Part shown: piece by piece, positions 7,863 through 15,227 of the stretch
How positions within the stretch are numbered: position 1 is the first letter of the stretch
Layout of the letters: each line of letters starts with the position of its first letter
Origin: Ga0077527 sp964606765
GTDB taxonomy: Bacteria; Pseudomonadota; Gammaproteobacteria; Burkholderiales; SG8-41
Assembly: GCA_964606765.1 (NCBI GenBank)
Contig: CAZSIR010000035.1
Location: 1-23,171, forward strand
Reading direction: 5' to 3'
Length of the DNA stretch: 23,171 bases
Made by a program: the position numbers and the translations under genes
The notes under the pieces: generated by a model
The model's input: the letters and a program-made list of their open reading frames with translations, nothing else
What the model was told of the DNA's origin: nothing
The model's database searches: none

Positions 7863-8921
7863 TTACAGCGCGTCAGCGACTGCCTTGCCGAGATCGGCGG
7901 TCATCGCCTTGCCGCCGAGATCCGGCGTTTTCGGGCCTTCTCGCAGCGCGGTTTCAATCGCCTTGACCACGGCGGCACCCGCTTCCGGGCAGCCCAGGTG
8001 GTCCAGCATCATCGCGCCGGCCCAGATCTGCCCGACCGGGTTGGCGACTTTCCTGCCGTAGATGTCGGGGGCAGAGCCGTGTACCGGCTCGAACAGCGAC
8101 GGGAATTTCTTTTCCGGATTCATGTTGGCCGAGGGGGCGATGCCGATGGTTCCGGTTGCGGCAGGGCCGAGGTCCGAGAGGATGTCGCCGAACAGGTTGG
8201 AGGCGACCACGACATCGAACCAGTCCGGATGCATGACGAAATGCGCGGTCAGGATGTCGATGTGGTACTGGTCGGTTTTCACGCCGGGATACTTCGCCGC
8301 CATTTCCTTCACACGTTCATCCCAATAGGGCATCGAGATTGAAATGCCGTTGGATTTGGTGGCGGAGGTCAGGTGCTTTTTCGGGCGTTTCTGCGCCAGT
8401 TCATAGGCAAACTTCAGGATGCGATCAACACCCTGGCGGGAGAAAATCGCCTGCTGGGTGACGAATTCGCGTTCGGTGCCGCCGAACATGCGGCCGCCGA
8501 CGGAGGAATATTCGCCTTCGCTGTTTTCGCGCACCACCCAGAAGTCGATGTCACCGGGCTTGCGGTCAGCCAGCGGGCATTTCATGCCGGGCATCAGGCG
8601 CACCGGGCGCAGGTTGACGTACTGGTCGTAGCCGCGGCGGAAGGGAATCAGCAGTCCCCACAGCGAGATGTGGTCCGGCAGCATTTCCGGCCAGCCCACG
8701 GCGCCAAAATAAACGGCATCGTGTTTTTCCAGTTGCTTCAGGCCGTCTTCCGGCATCATGCGTCCGTGTTTCGCGTAGTAGTCGCAACTCCAGTCGAGTT
8801 CGTCGAACTTGAACTGGATGCCGAACTTGCGGCCCGCAGCCTCCATGACCCGCAGACCTTCAGGCATGACTTCCTTGCCGATGCCGTCACCGGGGATTAC
8901 AGCGATGCGAAACGTTTTCAT
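7863..8921 (-). CDS. Tartrate/D-malate dehydrogenase-type NAD-dependent decarboxylating dehydrogenase
   Basis: Encodes 352 residues of the isocitrate/isopropylmalate dehydrogenase superfamily, TtuC/DmlA branch. Visible features are IPGDGIGKEVMPEGL at the N-terminus, substrate-binding arginines in RRGYDQYVNLRPVRL and WVVRENSEGEYSS (with Tyr138), catalytic Lys189 in SATKSNG, and metal-binding aspartates Asp222, Asp246 and Asp250 (YHIDILTAHF and NLFGDILSDLGP). The nucleotide-site segment EPVHGSAPDIYG follows. It would oxidise tartrate, D-malate or a related 2-hydroxy acid in the cytoplasm. The start codon has a good CAGGAG site 8 bp upstream. It converges with the gamma-glutamyltransferase-family gene, only 24 bp between stop codons. 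Isopropylmalate dehydrogenase (leuB) is less likely given the family-specific segments and no leu genes nearby. Confidence 0.9.
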   Translation of the reverse strand: MKTFRIAVIPGDGIGKEVMPEGLRVMEAAGRKFGIQFKFDELDWSCDYYAKHGRMMPEDGLKQLEKHDAVYFGAVGWPEMLPDHISLWGLLIPFRRGYDQYVNLRPVRLMPGMKCPLADRKPGDIDFWVVRENSEGEYSSVGGRMFGGTEREFVTQQAIFSRQGVDRILKFAYELAQKRPKKHLTSATKSNGISISMPYWDERVKEMAAKYPGVKTDQYHIDILTAHFVMHPDWFDVVVASNLFGDILSDLGPAATGTIGIAPSANMNPEKKFPSLFEPVHGSAPDIYGRKVANPVGQIWAGAMMLDHLGCPEAGAAVVKAIETALREGPKTPDLGGKAMTADLGKAVADAL

Positions 8922-9002
8922 TTGAAAGACTCCTGTTTTTTATTTTGCCTGGGCGACGATGCGACGCATCGCTAAAACCCGGGGATTACAAAAGCTGTTT
9001 TG

Positions 9003-9038
9003 CAAAAAGCAAAGGGCAGCCGTGAGGCTGCCCTTTGC
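9003..9038 (-). terminator. Rho-independent terminator downstream of rpmE
   Basis: A perfect 13-bp stem (GCAAAGGGCAGCC at 9009-9021 and its complement at 9026-9038) has a 4-nt loop (GTGA on plus). Read on the minus strand it is followed at once by five T residues. It lies 19 bp after the rpmE stop codon, where a terminator is expected. Confidence 0.92.
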
Positions 9039-9057
9039 TCGAATCAGTCAAACCGCA

Positions 9058-9291
9058 TCAGGCTGCAGGTGCCTTGGGGGCGGCCGGCGTTTTTTTGCCG
9101 TATTTCTGGTTGAATTTCTCGATGCGGCCCGCAGTATCCAGCGTTTTTTGCTTGCCGGTATAGAACGGGTGGCATTCCGAGCAGACCTCGACGCTCAGAT
9201 CCTTGCCCATGGTCGAACGCGTCTGCCACTTGTTGCCGCAGCTGCAAGTAACTGATATTTCAAGGTATTCCGGGTGTGCGTCGGCTTTCAT
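9058..9291 (-). CDS. rpmE: 50S ribosomal protein L31 (zinc-binding form)
   Basis: Encodes 77 residues. The N-terminal MKADAHPEYLEISVTCSCGN and the CSECHPFYTGKQK segment are typical of L31. The four zinc-ligand positions Cys16, Cys18, Cys37 and Cys40 are all present, so this is the zinc-containing (C+) form and not the zinc-free L31B paralogue. A short Ala/Pro/Lys-rich tail closes the protein. A promoter lies upstream (9337-9365) and a strong terminator downstream (9003-9038), so it appears to be a single-gene unit. Its closeness to rho and trxA is a common arrangement in Proteobacteria. Confidence 0.97.
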   Translation of the reverse strand: MKADAHPEYLEISVTCSCGNKWQTRSTMGKDLSVEVCSECHPFYTGKQKTLDTAGRIEKFNQKYGKKTPAAPKAPAA

Positions 9292-9336
9292 CTCGATATC
9301 CTGAACTGGGTGCCCGAACGAAGCGGGAAACCCGTA

Positions 9337-9365
9337 ATTATGAGGGATTTGGCTTCCCGGGGCAA
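9337..9365 (-). promoter_or_regulatory. Putative sigma-70 promoter of rpmE
   Basis: Read on the minus strand, TTGCCC (9365-9360, 4 of 6 matches to the -35 consensus) is separated by exactly 17 bp from CATAAT (9342-9337, 5 of 6 matches to -10). It lies about 45 bp upstream of the rpmE start codon. Assigned by inspection only. Confidence 0.55.
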
Positions 9366-9373
9366 GCTGCGAA

Positions 9374-9428
9374 GCCCCCCCTGTTGCAGGGGGGGCGGTA
9401 AGAGGGGAGGGGAAGGCGGTCGGGGGGG
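9374..9428 (-). other. G/C-tract hairpin and G-rich stretch between the lipoprotein gene and rpmE
   Basis: A perfect 10-bp stem (GCCCCCCCTG, loop TTG, CAGGGGGGGC) spans 9374-9396. On the plus strand there are four G runs at 9389-9395, 9404-9407, 9409-9412 and 9422-9428, a pattern compatible with a G-quadruplex. On the minus strand this follows the lipoprotein stop codon directly, so the transcript would be very C-rich and then form the hairpin. There is no T run, so if it ends transcription it would more likely do so with Rho. Confidence 0.4.
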
Positions 9429-9854
9429 CTAAAGCGTGATCAGCGCGGAAATCTGTCCGTCGAGCACCAGCGAGCGTCCATGCGCCGCATCAACCAGGCT
9501 GAAGTTCGAACTGACAAAGGTCCGGTAGCCGTAGGTGGTCTGCTGCACAAAATAGATTTTCCCCGCTTCGGTATCAAGCCTGATTGAGGCGGTGTCTCCG
9601 GCCATGCCGCGCAGCAGATGCCTGCCAGGCGGCAGCTCAATGCGCATGTAGGTGCCATGGTAAGTCGAGCCTATGTGCTGGTCGTCGATGACGATCGGCG
9701 CAATAAAGGACCGGTCAAGGGAGTGGCGGGCCAGATAAATCACGGCTTTGCCGGGCACGGAGTCAAAGCGTTTTGCCGCGGCATCTTCCGGCGGCGGGGG
9801 CAGCTGTGCGCAACCCGCGATCAACAGCATTGCAATAAACAGTAATCGAGTCAT
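9429..9854 (-). CDS. Small lipoprotein, DUF2846-like
   Basis: Encodes 141 residues. The N-terminus MTRLLFIAMLLIAGC has a lipobox (LIAGC) with the lipidated Cys at position 15, followed by a proline-rich linker. The rest is a compact beta-rich domain with KAVIYLARHS, a STYHGTYMRIELPPGRHLL strand-turn pair and KIYFVQQ. This resembles the DUF2846 family of small membrane-anchored proteins whose role is not known. The start has an AAAGGAG site 7 bp upstream. It lies between rpmE and rho on the same strand but is separated from rho by about 300 bp, so it is probably its own unit. The DUF assignment is from the pattern of the domain and is moderate. Confidence 0.8.
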   Translation of the reverse strand: MTRLLFIAMLLIAGCAQLPPPPEDAAAKRFDSVPGKAVIYLARHSLDRSFIAPIVIDDQHIGSTYHGTYMRIELPPGRHLLRGMAGDTASIRLDTEAGKIYFVQQTTYGYRTFVSSNFSLVDAAHGRSLVLDGQISALITL

Positions 9855-10159
9855 GTTGGGCTCCTTTGGCGGTCAACTTGACGATCCGGTGTGCAGATTA
9901 CACCCGGGCGACATGCTGTGCATTACCGCAGCAATATGGGGCTAACAAGGGAAAAGGCTGCACATTCCATGACAGTAATTGTTCGGGGGGGCTTCCCGGG
10001 TCGGGGAGGGCGTTGTCACAAATATGCTACAAGCTGCCGGGCAGAAAACGGCAGTTAAACGGAGATGGCGTCCTGCCGGGCCAGGGCGCACCCACGGAAT
10101 CGGGCCGGGACCGCATGCAATCCTGCGGCAGAGCCGCTGCTGCCGAACCCGGGTAGGGA
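9855..10159. other. Intergenic region between rho and the lipoprotein gene
   Basis: About 305 bp without a convincing gene on either strand; the open frames here lack ribosome-binding sites and family-like sequence. I see no clear intrinsic terminator after rho (no stable stem followed by a T run). It must hold the lipoprotein promoter, but no confident -35/-10 pair was found. Confidence 0.5.
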
Positions 10160-11419
10160 TTAGCCGCGGCGCATTGAATCGAAGAAGTCCGCGTTGTTCT
10201 TGGTGGCCCGGACCTTGTCGAGCAGGAACTCGGTGGCCTCAAGTTCGTCCATCGGGTAGAGCAGCTTGCGCAGCACCCATATTTTCTGCAGCACATCCTT
10301 CGGAATCAGCAGTTCCTCGCGCCGGGTGCCGGAGCGGTTGACGTTGATCGCGGGGAATATGCGTTTTTCGTACATGCGCCGGTCAAGATGGATTTCCATG
10401 TTGCCGGTGCCCTTGAATTCCTCGTAGATCACATCGTCCATGCGCGAGCCGGTGTCGATCAGCGCGGTGGCGAGGATGGTCAGGCTGCCGCCTTCTTCAA
10501 CGTTGCGCGCAGCGCCGAAAAAGCGTTTCGGGCGCTGCAGCGCATTGGCGTCCACGCCGCCGGTCAGCACCTTGCCGGAGGCCGGCACCACGGTGTTGTA
10601 GGCGCGGGCGAGGCGGGTGATGGAGTCAAGCAGGATGACCACATCCTTCTTGTGTTCGATCAGACGCTTGGCTTTTTCGATGACCATCTCGGCCACCTGC
10701 ACATGGCGGCTGGCCGGTTCATCGAAGGTGGAGGACAGCACTTCGCCCTTCACCGAGCGCTGCATTTCCGTCACCTCTTCCGGCCGCTCGTCGATCAGCA
10801 GCACGATCAGCACGACTTCGGGATGGTTGGCGGTGATGGCGTGGGCGATGTGCTGCATCAGCACGGTTTTGCCGGCCTTGGGCGGTGAAACAATCAGTCC
10901 GCGCTGGCCTTTGCCGATGGGGGCGATGATGTCGATGATGCGGCCGGTGAAATTCTCTTCGGCCTTGATGTCGCGTTCGAGCTTGAGATGTTCTGTCGGG
11001 TGGTACGGCGTCAGATTCTCGAACAGGATCTTGTGTTTTGAGTTTTCCGGCGAGTCGTCGTTGACCTTGTCGACCTTGACCAGCGCGAAGTAGCGTTCGC
11101 CTTCCTTCGGCGTGCGGATTTCACCCTCGATCGAGTCGCCGGTATGCAGGTTGAAGCGGCGGATCTGCGAGGGCGAGACATAAATGTCGTCAGTGCCCGC
11201 GAGGTAGGAGGTGTCCGGGGAACGCAGGAAGCCGAAGCCGTCGGGCAGCACTTCCAGCGTGCCGCCGCCGTAGATGGATTCGCCCTTTTTCGCCTGGTTT
11301 TTCAGCAGCGCGAAAATCAGCTCCTGTTTGCGCAGGCGGTTGGCGCCGTCAATTTCGTTCTTGACGGCCATGTCGACGAGCTCGCCGATGGGGAGGTTTT
11401 TCAGGTCGGATAAATGCAT
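10160..11419 (-). CDS. rho: Transcription termination factor Rho
   Basis: Encodes 419 residues, the same length as E. coli Rho. It is a hexameric RNA-dependent ATPase that ends transcription. Order of features: N-terminal helical part from MHLSDLKNLP; RNA-binding OB fold with the RNP1-like DGFGFLRS (60-67) and DIYVSPSQIRRF; Walker A SPPKAGKT (178-185); catalytic Glu211 in LIDERPEEV; Walker B VILLDS (261-266); Q-loop TGGVDANAL (287-294 region); and R-loop residues in FKGTGNMEI. The start codon has only a weak ribosome-binding site. It lies downstream of trxA on the same strand with a 193-bp leader containing its own likely promoter and a long inverted repeat, consistent with the known autogenous control of rho in other bacteria. 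Confidence 0.98.
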   Translation of the reverse strand: MHLSDLKNLPIGELVDMAVKNEIDGANRLRKQELIFALLKNQAKKGESIYGGGTLEVLPDGFGFLRSPDTSYLAGTDDIYVSPSQIRRFNLHTGDSIEGEIRTPKEGERYFALVKVDKVNDDSPENSKHKILFENLTPYHPTEHLKLERDIKAEENFTGRIIDIIAPIGKGQRGLIVSPPKAGKTVLMQHIAHAITANHPEVVLIVLLIDERPEEVTEMQRSVKGEVLSSTFDEPASRHVQVAEMVIEKAKRLIEHKKDVVILLDSITRLARAYNTVVPASGKVLTGGVDANALQRPKRFFGAARNVEEGGSLTILATALIDTGSRMDDVIYEEFKGTGNMEIHLDRRMYEKRIFPAINVNRSGTRREELLIPKDVLQKIWVLRKLLYPMDELEATEFLLDKVRATKNNADFFDSMRRG

Positions 11420-11535
11420 GGACTTCGGGCGATGATCGCGGGAGAAACAGGGGGATTGAAGGAAGGAGAAGCGGTGCTGCCGGGGGTGCTGCGAACTGCG
11501 AATTTCGGGTATTTCCGGGTGACTTGGCCGCTTTG

Positions 11536-11596
11536 CCAGCGCCTGCCGTGCTCTTTTATATTCGTTGCCGGGAGCGGCTCAAAGGTCAGGCGCTGG
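11536..11596 (-). promoter_or_regulatory. Long inverted repeat in the rho leader
   Basis: A perfect 10-bp inverted repeat, CCAGCGCCTG (11536-11545) and CAGGCGCTGG (11587-11596), encloses 41 nt. Inside is a smaller nested hairpin (minus strand GCCG-CTCC-CGGC). The 5' arm would fall at the predicted first bases of the rho mRNA. The rest of the leader is C-rich on the minus strand, as expected for Rho-binding RNA. An attenuation role is inferred, not shown. Confidence 0.55.
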
Positions 11597-11602
11597 TGAA
11601 AG

Positions 11603-11629
11603 ATTATAGCGTTCAGATATGACTGTCAA
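11603..11629 (-). promoter_or_regulatory. Putative promoter of rho inside the 3' end of trxA
   Basis: Read on the minus strand there is a perfect -35 box TTGACA (11629-11624) and a perfect -10 box TATAAT (11608-11603). They are separated by 15 bp, shorter than the optimal 17. The -35 lies within the last codons of trxA. The predicted start, about 7 bp after the -10, falls at the edge of the inverted repeat at 11596. Confidence 0.6.
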
Positions 11630-11939
11630 TAAAAGCGGTCAGCTGCGACTTCGACAAGGCGCCGACTTTGGTCGCTTCGACCGAACCGTTCTTGAACAGC
11701 ATCAGCGTCGGAATGCCGCGGATGCCGTACTTGGGCGGCGTGGCCTGATTGTCGTCGATGTTCAGCTTGGCGACTTTGAGCTTGCCCGAATATTCCCTGG
11801 CGACTTCGTCGAGGATGGGGGCAATCATTTTGCAGGGGCCGCACCATTCAGCCCAGTAATCCACCAGCACCGGGGTTGCCGACTGCAGCACCTCGGGGTC
11901 AAAAGAATCGTCCGTCACGTGATGAATGTGCTCACTCAT
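11613..11939 (-). CDS. trxA: Thioredoxin
   Basis: Encodes 108 residues from the ATG at 11939 (MSEHIHHVTD). The frame is open back to an ATG at 11957, but only the inner start has an SD-like AGGCAGGA just upstream, and it gives the usual thioredoxin length. The active site is WAEWCGPCKMIAP with Cys33 and Cys36. The cis-proline segment GIRGIPTLMLFKNG and the final helix complete the fold. It is a general cytoplasmic disulfide reductase for targets such as ribonucleotide reductase. The trxA-rho gene order is widely conserved in Proteobacteria. It is divergent from fdxA across a 194-bp gap. Confidence 0.97.
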   Translation of the reverse strand: MSEHIHHVTDDSFDPEVLQSATPVLVDYWAEWCGPCKMIAPILDEVAREYSGKLKVAKLNIDDNQATPPKYGIRGIPTLMLFKNGSVEATKVGALSKSQLTAFIDSHI

Positions 11940-12079
11940 GGGGTCCTGCCTTGTCATTGAAAATAAAGGGGGTCGCCACGGGGCCGCGGCGAGGAATGGA
12001 TGGGTCTATGCTATCCAAAATCACCGCTTTTGGGAAGCCGCCACCGTTTCGGGCGTCTGCCATATTGCCGCGCAGCATC

Positions 12080-12088
12080 TGCTAAAAT
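12080..12088 (+). promoter_or_regulatory. Putative extended -10 element for fdxA
   Basis: TGCTAAAAT combines an extended TG motif with TAAAAT (5 of 6 to the -10 consensus), 46 bp before the fdxA start. No good -35 box is seen at 16-18 bp upstream, which an extended -10 can tolerate. Assigned by inspection only. Confidence 0.45.
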
Positions 12089-12133
12089 GCGGGCCTTTCC
12101 GGCTATTTCAAGGCCGCTTTTCCGGGATATTTC

Positions 12134-12457
12134 ATGACGTACGTAGTCACCGAATCTTGCATCAAATGCAAATACACCGATTGTGTGGATGTCTGCCCCG
12201 TCGACTGTTTCCGCGAAGGGCCGAACATGCTGGTCATCGATCCGGATGAGTGCATCGACTGCACCCTCTGCGTCGCCGAGTGTCCGGTGGAGGCGATATT
12301 TGCTGAAGATGATGTTCCCGATGATCAGCGCGAGTTCACTGCGCTGAACGCGGAACTGGCCAAGGTGTGGAAACCCATCATCGAGAAAAAAGACGGACCG
12401 GCTGACGCGGATGAATGGACCAAGGTCAAGCCGAAGAAGCACCTGATGGAAAAGTAA
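12134..12457 (+). CDS. fdxA: Ferredoxin FdxA, 7Fe type ([3Fe-4S][4Fe-4S])
   Basis: Encodes 107 residues. Cysteines at 9, 12, 17, 21, 25, 40, 43, 46 and 50 are each one residue later than those of the Azotobacter vinelandii 7Fe ferredoxin I (8, 11, 16, 20, 24, 39, 42, 45, 49). The pattern ESCIKCKYTDCVDVCPVDCF and ECIDCTLCVAECPVEAI carries the two clusters. The acidic C-terminal extension is usual for the group. It is a small cytoplasmic electron carrier. The site before ATG 12134 is weak. It is followed by the AddB-like gene on the same strand after 52 bp that hold a hairpin; a functional link between the two is not implied. Confidence 0.96.
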   Translation: MTYVVTESCIKCKYTDCVDVCPVDCFREGPNMLVIDPDECIDCTLCVAECPVEAIFAEDDVPDDQREFTALNAELAKVWKPIIEKKDGPADADEWTKVKPKKHLMEK

Positions 12458-12461
12458 CGCT

Positions 12462-12482
12462 GACGGCGCGCTCAGCGCCGTC
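12462..12482 (+). terminator. GC hairpin after fdxA, weak terminator candidate
   Basis: An 8-bp perfect stem (GACGGCGC, loop GCTCA, GCGCCGTC) lies 4 bp after the fdxA stop codon. There is no T run after it, so it may only stabilise the fdxA transcript or act partially. Confidence 0.35.
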
Positions 12483-12509
12483 GCGGTGGCGGGTTTAGTA
12501 TCGCTGTCC

Positions 12510-15227
12510 ATGACCACCGCTGCCACCTATCCCGCGATCACCCGCGACGCAGTTTTTGCGCAATTGGCGCAGACATCGGCTGGCGGCATCACCGTTGTCA
12601 CCCCCAATCATCGCCTCGCGCTGGTGCTGCAGCGTGAATTCGGCGATTTTCAGGCGCAGCAGGGCAGGGCCCTGTGGGAATCCGCGGACATATTGCCGTG
12701 GAACGGATTTCTCGAGCGCGCCTGGCATGAAGCCTTGTACGCCGACACCGCAGCCTTGCCCCTGCCCCTCTCGTCCGCGCAGGCGCAGGCCCTGTGGGAA
12801 AACCTGCTGCGCAGTTCCGCCGCCGGCGAGTCCCTGCTCGCCGTGGCGGACGCCGCAAGGCTGGCGCACGAGGCCTGGCAGCTGAGCACGGTGTGGCGGC
12901 TTGCGCCGCGCCTCGACAGCGCAGCACTGAACGATGACGCCAGGGCGTTCCAGGAATGGGCGCCGCGTTACGCGCGCACCCTGCAACGCAACGGCCAGAT
13001 GGATGCGGTGCAGCTGGCCGACCACTTGCCGCAGCTGTACGCCGACGGCCGCATCCGGCCGCCGCAGGTGCTGGTGATGTACGGCTTTGATGGATTTACG
13101 CCGCAGCAGATCGAATTTCTCGCGGCATTGCAGGCAAAGTCCTGCACGGTGGCGCTGGCGGGGCCACCGGAGTGCGTCAGTCATGTCTCGCGACTGCCCT
13201 GCGCCGATGCGGAACAGGAAATCCGGCATGCTGCGGCCTGGGCCCGTACGCGACTCGAAGCCGGCTGCTCGCGCATCGGGATCGTCGTTCCCGATCTCGC
13301 GGCGCGGCGCTCTGCGATCGTGCGCATCTTCAGCGCCGTGATGGCGCCCGATTACGCGTTGCCGGGTGCGGCGCCCGCCGTTTTTCCCTTCAACCTGTCG
13401 CTGGGCGAACCGCTGGCGGCCTATCCGCTGGCGAATGCCGCGCTGTCGCTGCTGGAACTGGCGGGACGCGACATCGAATTTGAGCGCGCCAGCCGGCTGC
13501 TGTGTTCGCCGTTCATCGCAGGCGGCGAAACCGAGCGTGATCCACGCGCAGCGCTCGATGCCGAATTGCGCCGCCGCGCCGAACCGGTGATCACGCTGGA
13601 TCGGCTGCAGGGCATGGTCGCAGAACATGGCGGCGATTGTCCGCAGTTGTCGCGGCAGCTGTCGGCATTGGCCGAGTTCCGCAGGAGCCGCCTGTACGGC
13701 AAACATCCGCCATCAACCTGGGCGAAAGCGATATCGGAAGCCCTCGCCGTCGCAGGATTTCCGGGTGAGCGCAAGCTCGATTCGAACGAATACCAGACAC
13801 TGAAAAAATGGCATGACGTGGTCGCCGCGTTTGCCGCGCTGGACCGCGTCGTGCCGGGCATGCCTTATGCGGAAGCCCTGTCGCGTCTGCGGCGTGTTGC
13901 CGCGGACACGCTGTTCCAGCCGGAATCGCCGGAGGTGCCGGTCCAGATTCTCGGTGTGCTCGAAGCCGGCGGGCTGACTTTCGACGGCTTGTGGGTCATG
14001 GGTCTCAGCGACGGCAACTGGCCGCAGGCGCCGCGTCCCAATCCCTTCCTGCCGCTGGCGCTGCAGCGGGCTGCCGGCTTGCCGCACAGTACTGCCGCCG
14101 ATGTGCTGGCCGCCGCCCGACGCACGACCGCGCGCTGGTGCGCAGCGGCCGCGGAAGTGGTGCTGAGCCATCCACTGCAGGAAGATGACCGTGAACTGCG
14201 CCCCAGTCCGCTGATTGCGCAGATTGCGGCGGCGGATGCAGCGATGGCCCGTCATCCGGAATTTCGCGACGTCATTCATGCCGCGCGCGGCGACGAACGC
14301 CTGCCGGATGAAGCCGCGCCGGCGCTGGTTGACGGTACCGTCACCGGTGCCGGAACTGCATTGATCAAGGACCAGGCGGCCTGCCCGTTCCGGGCATTTG
14401 CCCGCCATCGCCTGCATGCCGCAGCGCCGGAAGCGCCGCACGCCGGACTGGACGCCGCCGAACGCGGCACGCTGGTGCATCGCGTACTGGCGCAGACATG
14501 GGCAAAGCTGCGCAGCAGCGATGCGCTGACAGCGATCAGCGATGCGGATCTCGATGACTTGCTCGCGGCGGCGGCCGATGCCGCGATGGAGCGCATCCGG
14601 CGCGAGCGGCCGACGACCTTGTCCGGCCGTTTTGCCGATATCGAAAAGCGCCGGCTCATCGGCCTCGCGCGTGCCTGGCTGGAGCAGGATCGCCGGCGCG
14701 GTCCATTCACCGTTGTTGCAGTCGAAGACAAACGCGGCATGGCCATCGGCGGCCTGACCCTGAATGCGCGGCTGGATCGCGTCGATGAAACCGAAGATGG
14801 CCGGCGCATCGTGATCGATTACAAAACCGGCAAGTCGACGCCGGGCGCGATGCTCGGCGAACGGCCCGATGAGCCGCAACTGCCCTTGTATCTGTTGACG
14901 GCCGAATCCGGTGCTGCGGCGGTGGCGTTTGCGCAGGTGCGTGCCGGTGACATGAAATATGTCGGTCTCGCCCGCGACGCCGACCTGCTGCCCGGCATCA
15001 AGGCCTGGGCTGAATCGCGTTATCGCGAGCGTCACCCGGCATGGCCGGATGTGGTTGCGGCGTGGCGGGCTGATCTGGAACACATTGCACAGCAGTTTGC
15101 CGCCGGTGTCGCCGCAGTGTCCCCAAAAATTCATCCTGCCACCTGCCGTTTGTGCGACCAGCAGGCGTTTTGCCGCATCCGTGAACGCATCGGACAGACG
15201 CTGGAAGACGAGGGGGCGGGGCAATGA
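12510..15227 (+). CDS. AddB-like subunit of a dimeric helicase-nuclease (PD-(D/E)XK, iron-sulfur)
   Basis: Encodes 905 residues from ATG 12510; a GTG at 12486 is in frame but neither start has a clear ribosome-binding site. The N-terminal part (VVTPNHRLALVLQREF) sits where AddB has its ATP site but lacks a GxGKT motif, so it probably does not hydrolyse ATP. The C-terminal nuclease has RGTLVHRVLA, RLDRVDETEDG and VIDYKTGKS with catalytic Asp770 and Lys772. Four cysteines, Cys625 (AACPFRAF) and Cys879, Cys882 and Cys888 (CRLCDQQAFC), reproduce the C...C-x2-C-x5-C iron-sulfur staple of AddB. At about 900 residues it fits the shorter AddB-like family of beta-proteobacteria. It overlaps the AddA-like gene by 4 bp. 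Together they should process double-strand DNA ends for recombination. Confidence 0.88.
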   Translation: MTTAATYPAITRDAVFAQLAQTSAGGITVVTPNHRLALVLQREFGDFQAQQGRALWESADILPWNGFLERAWHEALYADTAALPLPLSSAQAQALWENLLRSSAAGESLLAVADAARLAHEAWQLSTVWRLAPRLDSAALNDDARAFQEWAPRYARTLQRNGQMDAVQLADHLPQLYADGRIRPPQVLVMYGFDGFTPQQIEFLAALQAKSCTVALAGPPECVSHVSRLPCADAEQEIRHAAAWARTRLEAGCSRIGIVVPDLAARRSAIVRIFSAVMAPDYALPGAAPAVFPFNLSLGEPLAAYPLANAALSLLELAGRDIEFERASRLLCSPFIAGGETERDPRAALDAELRRRAEPVITLDRLQGMVAEHGGDCPQLSRQLSALAEFRRSRLYGKHPPSTWAKAISEALAVAGFPGERKLDSNEYQTLKKWHDVVAAFAALDRVVPGMPYAEALSRLRRVAADTLFQPESPEVPVQILGVLEAGGLTFDGLWVMGLSDGNWPQAPRPNPFLPLALQRAAGLPHSTAADVLAAARRTTARWCAAAAEVVLSHPLQEDDRELRPSPLIAQIAAADAAMARHPEFRDVIHAARGDERLPDEAAPALVDGTVTGAGTALIKDQAACPFRAFARHRLHAAAPEAPHAGLDAAERGTLVHRVLAQTWAKLRSSDALTAISDADLDDLLAAAADAAMERIRRERPTTLSGRFADIEKRRLIGLARAWLEQDRRRGPFTVVAVEDKRGMAIGGLTLNARLDRVDETEDGRRIVIDYKTGKSTPGAMLGERPDEPQLPLYLLTAESGAAAVAFAQVRAGDMKYVGLARDADLLPGIKAWAESRYRERHPAWPDVVAAWRADLEHIAQQFAAGVAAVSPKIHPATCRLCDQQAFCRIRERIGQTLEDEGAGQ

